Source: Mytilus californianus
Lineage: Eukaryota; Mollusca; Bivalvia; Mytilida; Mytilidae
DNA: 64,000 nucleotides
Reading direction: 5' to 3'
NCBI RefSeq assembly: GCF_021869535.1
Contig: NW_026262712.1
Span: 112,403,640-112,467,639 of the forward strand
Part shown: piece after piece, positions 58,934 through 64,000 of the stretch
Position numbering within the stretch: position 1 is the stretch's first letter
Layout: each line of letters starts with the position of its first letter
Notes under the pieces: model-generated
Told to the model about the DNA's origin: nothing
Database searches by the model: none
What the model saw: only the letters and a program-made list of their open reading frames with translations
Made by a program: the position numbers and the translations under genes

Positions 58934-59644
58934 ATTACACGGACACTTTTTATTTATAGGATCAATCGTGCATTGGTGAGTTGATAGGGGTTTTATCTTT
59001 TGATTAGATTTGATTTTTTTATATATATTTCATGTCTTTTTTATTGAAATATAAACGTCGGTACCAGCATTTCTTTACTTCAGCATTGTCCAGAATACTA
59101 TTCATGTCCATATATTGAAAAAAAAAAAAAGACATTTACGGACCGACCATTTAGCTTCAAAAGGGGGGGTATGTTTTTATTTCTGAGGAAGAAAATGATT
59201 TACTTTATCAACGCTATCACCCAAATATTTTTTTTTCGAAATTAGCACTATTATATACGGTATTCGGAAAATCAGGAATCAGAACATTATTTTGTCATCT
59301 GATTGACCACAATATATTTTTTCTCATAAAATTGGGGATCAGAATATTTTTTTTGGAAAAAACATAACTCCCCTTTTGAAGTTAAATGGTCAATCTCTTA
59401 GTGTACTGATATGAATAGTAATATATTGGAATTGTTTGAAAAAAAATTTAGTTATTGATGCCAACGTAAATATTTTAATGAAAAAGACAAGAAATATATC
59501 GGTGAAACAGAAAGTTCAAATCTAATTGAAATTTAAAGTGCCCATGAACTCACTGATCACGCACGAGTGATTCTATTCATAAAAAGTGTCCGTGCAACAA
59601 CTAAAAAGTGTCCGTGTATCATCTAAAAAGTGTCCGTGTAACAC
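58934..59644. mobile_element. 0.7-kb TIR element with triplicated right end, containing a second MITE
   Basis: Left ttacacggacactttttatt pairs with right aaaaagtgtccgtgtaaca, and similarity continues inward (tatttataggatcaatcgtg versus cacgagtgattctattcata). At the right, aaaaagtgtccgtg occurs three times (59581, 59603, 59626). Confidence 0.8.
59145..59391. mobile_element. Inner MITE, gaccatttagcttcaaaag TIRs
   Basis: Left gaccatttagcttcaaaag (59145) and right cttttgaagttaaatggtc (59373-59391) are inverted with one mismatch. Nested inside the 58934-59644 element; the interior is repetitive (atattttttttt, atcag.at). Confidence 0.85.
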
Positions 59645-59649
59645 CCGTC

Positions 59650-61230
59650 AATGTACTGTTTTTCTATAGCTCTGCTGGGGGCAAAGTCGTACAAAGTCGA
59701 ATACTTTGCGAGTAAAGAAAAAGAGACTACCATAGATTTGTTATTAACCCCAAATGCTTGATGGGTACAAATCAGTATTCATGAGTTACCTTTTTTGCAT
59801 TAAACCACATTACAACAGAAATTGGAAAATAGGGCGTGGAAGTATTTCCAAGACATTGTTGTTTTCCTGTTCTATGAAACTTTCTTATTGGCAAATATGG
59901 TGATAGATTTTATAGATGCTGTCAGGCACCGACCATTGAAAACATTCGATCTGTTTAAAATAAGAAATGAAAATAACTGTTTGGTGTTTTTTTTTTTTTT
60001 TTTTGGCAAATAAGAAAAATGACCGTTTGATTTAAAATTGTTTAAAATTATTTTGAAATAGATTTATGAAAATAATTTACATGTGAAAAGGCTAGACTTT
60101 GTGGCGTAGGGATGTGATTGAGTGGTTTTGTTTCCCATTATTTCGGCAGTGAAAATCTGCAATAATTATATTAACAAAACTAAGAAAATGACGGATGAAT
60201 TTAGAGTTAGCTGTTTAATGTCCAGTGGCAACTATTATATGTATTATTAGGAGGACATTTAAAATGTTATAAATATGAACAAGGACATCCTTTGTTATGC
60301 AAACATGTGTATCACGGCACAAGCGATGACCTATAGACCGTGTGTATCATAATTATGTATATTTATGGTGGGGTTGCTCCGAATAAAGGAGGTATAGATA
60401 CAGGAAATAAAGAAAATAGATATAAAATTAGAATAGAGTATAACGGGAAAAATAAAGAACAGAGGAAAATGGTATAAAAAAATTAAAGAATAGAGGGTCT
60501 AGTTTTTTTGCCGGACAATTGTTGATGATAGTTTAAAGTCAAGTGCATTTATAGTTAAAATAATACACAATCGTATGTACATTGGTAGGGATTTATGTTT
60601 AGGGTTGATGAGGCACATAACGAGTAATTGTTTTTATTTGAAATTTCTCGAATGTTTGTTTTTTTTCGACTGATTTGATAGATGAATAAAAAAAATCTAT
60701 AATCTAAAAAAATGGTTTAATTACGATATATGGATACAACTGCTATTCAGTCGATTTTAAAATACATGCGATAAAAGAGAATACATAAAAATATTTAACC
60801 AACCTTTTGGACAAAAGGTCAACCTTAAGACCCCGAATATACTTTTGTAAGAACATTAGATTAATTCCGAATTCCATCTTAAATAAATTGTTCATTTAGG
60901 TTAAAAAAAAATGTTAATACCTTAGACTATTTTCAAAAATTGTTGACTGAATACCCGGCAGACTGCAGTTTACGCGCACATTCACCAAGTACGCATTTCT
61001 ACGGGTAACTAAATTCATAATCGTTTCTTTTAATTTGTTTAAATTTATTTCAGTGTTTATTTTTCAAACTTTTTATGTAAATAATTTTGGATCAACATCG
61101 AGTCAGATCAAATTATAATTTATTAAATTATTAATTAAAAACTGAAACATGCATCCAATCTAAATTTTACGCCTATTATCACCTATATAAAAAGATATAA
61201 CAGAACACCATTCATGTTTTATATTTAAAA
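59650..61230. other. No gene recognised
   Basis: AT-rich. gtccagtggcaactattata at 60220 is a reverse fragment of the aatatttgccactggac family. 60380-60500 has reversed ttctctattctt-type sequence (aagaatagag). A poly(T) run lies near 59987-60003. Confidence 0.4.
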
Positions 61231-61237
61231 AAAAACC

Positions 61238-61591
61238 ATATACGCTAAACGAAACTATGCACGCCAAGAAACGATGTACGCTAAACGATACGATATACGC
61301 TAAACGAAACGATGTACGCTAATACGCTAAACGATACGGTATACGCTTAATGAAACGATGTACGCAAAACCATACGATGTACGATAAAAGGGCGCTTATG
61401 TTATCGTTTATGGTATGGTTTATGGTATATGGTTTCGTTCGTACATCATTCGTTCAGCGTCCGTGCAACGTTCGGTCAGCGTTTCGTTTGCATTCGTACA
61501 CCGTTCGGGAAGCGTACGTACATCGTTCGGGCATCGTCCGTACATGATTCGGGCATCGTTCGTATTGTTAACTTTTACGTTACACGGACTG
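61238..61591 (-). repeat. CG-rich short-period array, inverted relative to 45705-46045
   Basis: tacgctaaacga units (about 61240-61390) pass into cgtatggt and cgttcggtcagcg units. The array ends in gttaacttttacgttac and ggactg (61567-61591), the reverse complement of 45705-45729 with one mismatch in 25. Confidence 0.85.
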
Positions 61592-61622
61592 TAATATAGG
61601 GTCTTCTTCTATGAGTATTGCA

Positions 61623-62934
61623 ATTAATAGAGATTATCAAAATTTTATATTTTCAATAATCTGGTTTAATTCAATCAAATATTTGTGTGGGTGTGTGGGT
61701 GTTGCAGCCTTTAGCTCATTGCCATATTTGGCATGGTCATAGATGGCGCTCTCAGGTGGAATCTGAATTTTGGAATTCCCGTATCGGGCACTTGTTAATT
61801 TGCTGTCGACAACAAAGCAGGTGCTGCAGAAATTAGTTAAAGTATTTAAAACCCGCCCACCCTCCCAAATAAGAATAGTTGCTGCTGTTTTCTGTTTTAT
61901 ATTTTCAGGCACTAGTTTGCTGTATTTGGTTGCAATATTATGGTTACCAGTATCCGAGCAGTTCCTCCATGGTATTGGACCAATACAGGATAGTTTGGAG
62001 TAAACTTGCGTTTCTTTGATTTTGACATTTCCGTTATTAAGCACTTAATTTACATATGGACTATTGTGACTTAAGCAACCAGAATGAATTTAAGTTTATA
62101 TTAATTACCAATTTTATTAATTGGGAAGAAAACAAGACATTTTAAAGAAATTAATTTTCTTCTACTATCCTTAGGCGCAGAGTCAATTTTGAATGGGGGG
62201 AGGTCCAGGGAGACTGGTAGTGATTGGGGGATTATTTCACTCGGCCCTTGCTCTGGGCATGACAAGTTCTACAATTTGCAGGTTTGGAAAATGTGGTTAG
62301 TGGTAATGGTGGGGTCTACAGATGGGAAACTCTGGGACCTCCTCCACCTCATCTTATAGAGGGGAGGCCTACACCTGCCAACAGGTGGGGCACTAATAAC
62401 TGGAGCATTGGTAATACGAGTGTTTTCCCCGGTCACTCCCCATGGTAGGTGGTGGTGTAGCCGTGTTTAACTACCAGGGGTTTTATGACACTATGTCAAC
62501 ATAGGTCAGCTGATAGCCAGTGTGTATAGGTAATCGGTTGTCACCCTGGCGCCTCAACAAAATATTATAGAATACTCTGTAGCCAAAGTAATGCCACACA
62601 GTAATAATGTATATTCTAGTCATGAAAATGTAAATACAAGATGTTGTAATAAAATGTATGTGTAATTAGAATGATTGTTTTTGTATAAGTTATAAAAGTT
62701 AGAAATGAAAAACAAAGGATGGAACCTCTACACAAATGAGTATAATATACAGAAAGTCTGTAGTATTTTAATTTTGGTATTTGTGAATTACAATTAACAA
62801 CAGACAAAGAGAGACAACTCTAGAACAATTTTTAATCACTTTGTGATTAAAGGAAGGACTTCAACATAGTTTAGAAAATACGTCAACAACTCTTGATCGT
62901 TGTTCTCCATCTCATTGTTATTCGTTCAGTATTA
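61623..62934 (+). mobile_element. 1.3-kb non-autonomous derivative of the Ngaro-like element
   Basis: 61623-61850 matches the left end of the 5.2-kb element (40540-40767). 62206-62934 matches its right part (about 44979-45704). The middle, about 61851-62205, is unrelated and non-coding. The whole coding interior is absent. It sits between 35-bp direct repeats (61592-61626 and 62933-62967). Confidence 0.9.
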
Positions 62935-62938
62935 ATAT

Positions 62939-63299
62939 AGGGTCTTCTTCAATGAGTATTGCAATTAAATTGCTACAAAATTGATAAGAAGCTAAGGTTA
63001 CTCAATTTACTATTGGTGTCTAATCATAGGTTTCTTCATACTGATTGAAAAAATACATGGTTTCTATATAATATTGCACGAAATAAGGAAGATAAATTGA
63101 ACCTTCCGGCTGAACAAATTTCTTCCGGTACCATCTGATAGGTCCGTCAAACTGATTTCAAGAATATATGGTTCTACGTCATTTTGAATTAAATCAGTGC
63201 AGGAAATGAAAACTTACTGTTAAAAAAGGTCACTTCCGACTTACTATTACCTTTTCAAGCTTAAGGTCACATATCTACCAACCTAATGAAGAAGACCCT
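62939..63299. mobile_element. MITE-like element with agggtcttcttc ends, interrupted by the Ngaro derivative
   Basis: agggtcttcttc at 62939-62950 is inverse to gaagaagaccct at 63288-63299. The same left end also occurs at 61598-61609, left of the Ngaro derivative, consistent with insertion about 30 bp inside this element. Confidence 0.75.
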
Positions 63300-63319
63300 C
63301 TAGCTTTATCATGTTTAAA

Positions 63320-63840
63320 TATGATATAAATGCATAGGTCAAAATCTAGAACATCAACATTTACCTTTGACTTTGACCTAAATTGCAAGGTCATCAAGCA
63401 TAGACCTCAAATCAAAAGACCCTAGGTCTTTACTATATATATGGTAAATGATCATACAGCTAATTTTGAATATAAGAGGGGAAAAAACTATTAAAAGTCA
63501 ACGTACCAATTCAACCAAAATATATGTGTTGTGACATGTCACAACTAACAATTTTGTAATATATTATGTCGATATCGTATACGGTTCTGAATAAAAGCCA
63601 AAATTAGCCAAAATCAAGATTTATAATATGACCTTGACCTTTGACTTTGACCTTATTTTCATTTTGGTGGACCAAGGACCTCAAATCAAAAGACCCTAGG
63701 TCCCTAGCACTCATGGTTTATGAGTTACTATTACATTTCACCTATATCAAATACATAACTGGAAATAACTCTCAAATAGAGTCTCCAGATCGCCTCGGTC
63801 ATTTTATTTTTTTTTTGACATCCTGAGGATGTAATGAGCA
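63320..63840. repeat. Repeat with two copies of gacctcaaatcaaaagaccc
   Basis: gacctcaaatcaaaagaccc then taggtc occurs at 63404 and 63668, each preceded by tgacctttgactttgacc-type sequence, so the unit is about 265 bp. This style of repeat is common in bivalves. Confidence 0.7.
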
Positions 63841-64000
63841 ATTTGGTAAAATAAATTTGTCTTTTTTTATGGTTGCGAAGGAGTAGCAATAACAAGAAAA
63901 CCAGTATTTGGGGAGATAACTCTTACAAGGATAAGTGTTCGGTTAAACGGTGTCAGTTTTTAAAACGTATAAACTATTCGATATTATATACCAAATATCT

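Overview
This window looks like nuclear DNA of a marine bivalve, most likely a Mytilus-type mussel. It is AT-rich, its genes have small exons and long introns, and it is dense with dispersed repeats whose style I associate with mussel genomes: TA-flanked MITEs, 'tctcattggcactcatacc' elements, 'aatatttgccactggac' elements and hairpin-ended elements. The taxonomic call rests on remembered repeat style and protein resemblance, not on a search.

Layout. (1) 158-5885, + strand: the last six exons of an ALC1/CHD1L-type chromatin remodeller. They encode the C-terminal macro domain followed by a BRCT domain; the helicase exons lie upstream of the window. (2) 5.9-18 kb: 3' flank and a repeat field. It holds a MITE with its own empty site nearby, a 1.9 kb hairpin-ended element carrying three tandem arrays, a pentanucleotide microsatellite and further MITEs. 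(3) 18294-23452, + strand: a complete three-exon gene for a type II membrane sulfotransferase of the WSCD-like kind, with a large minisatellite in each intron. (4) 24.4-27.6 kb: two more tandem arrays. (5) 30313-32811, + strand: an intact single-exon Toll-like receptor of 832 residues. (6) 33.1-37.4 kb: decayed LINE fragments on both strands. (7) 38514-40541, + strand: a tandem paralogue of the receptor, killed by three frameshifts and a nonsense codon and cut off before its TIR domain by (8) a 5.2 kb tyrosine-recombinase retroelement (40540-45704) with gag, RT-RNase H, YR and SGNH hydrolase regions. That domain order is Ngaro-like, and this copy is dead. (9) 45.7-64 kb: CG-rich periodic arrays, a LINE remnant, a broken THAP domain, foldback and nested MITEs, and a 1.3 kb internally replaced derivative of the Ngaro-like element (61623-62934).

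Two themes stand out. First, at four exon-intron junctions in the two spliced genes, the junction itself has been tandemly multiplied (donors x3, x2 and about x18; an acceptor plus exon start x3). A fifth array in the second WSCD-like intron repeats an acceptor-like motif. Second, the TLR locus is a birth-and-death cluster: an ancestral duplication included promoter sequence, LINEs accumulated between the copies, and a YR retroelement terminated the second copy. I see no bacterial-type operon, CRISPR array or confident RNA gene.
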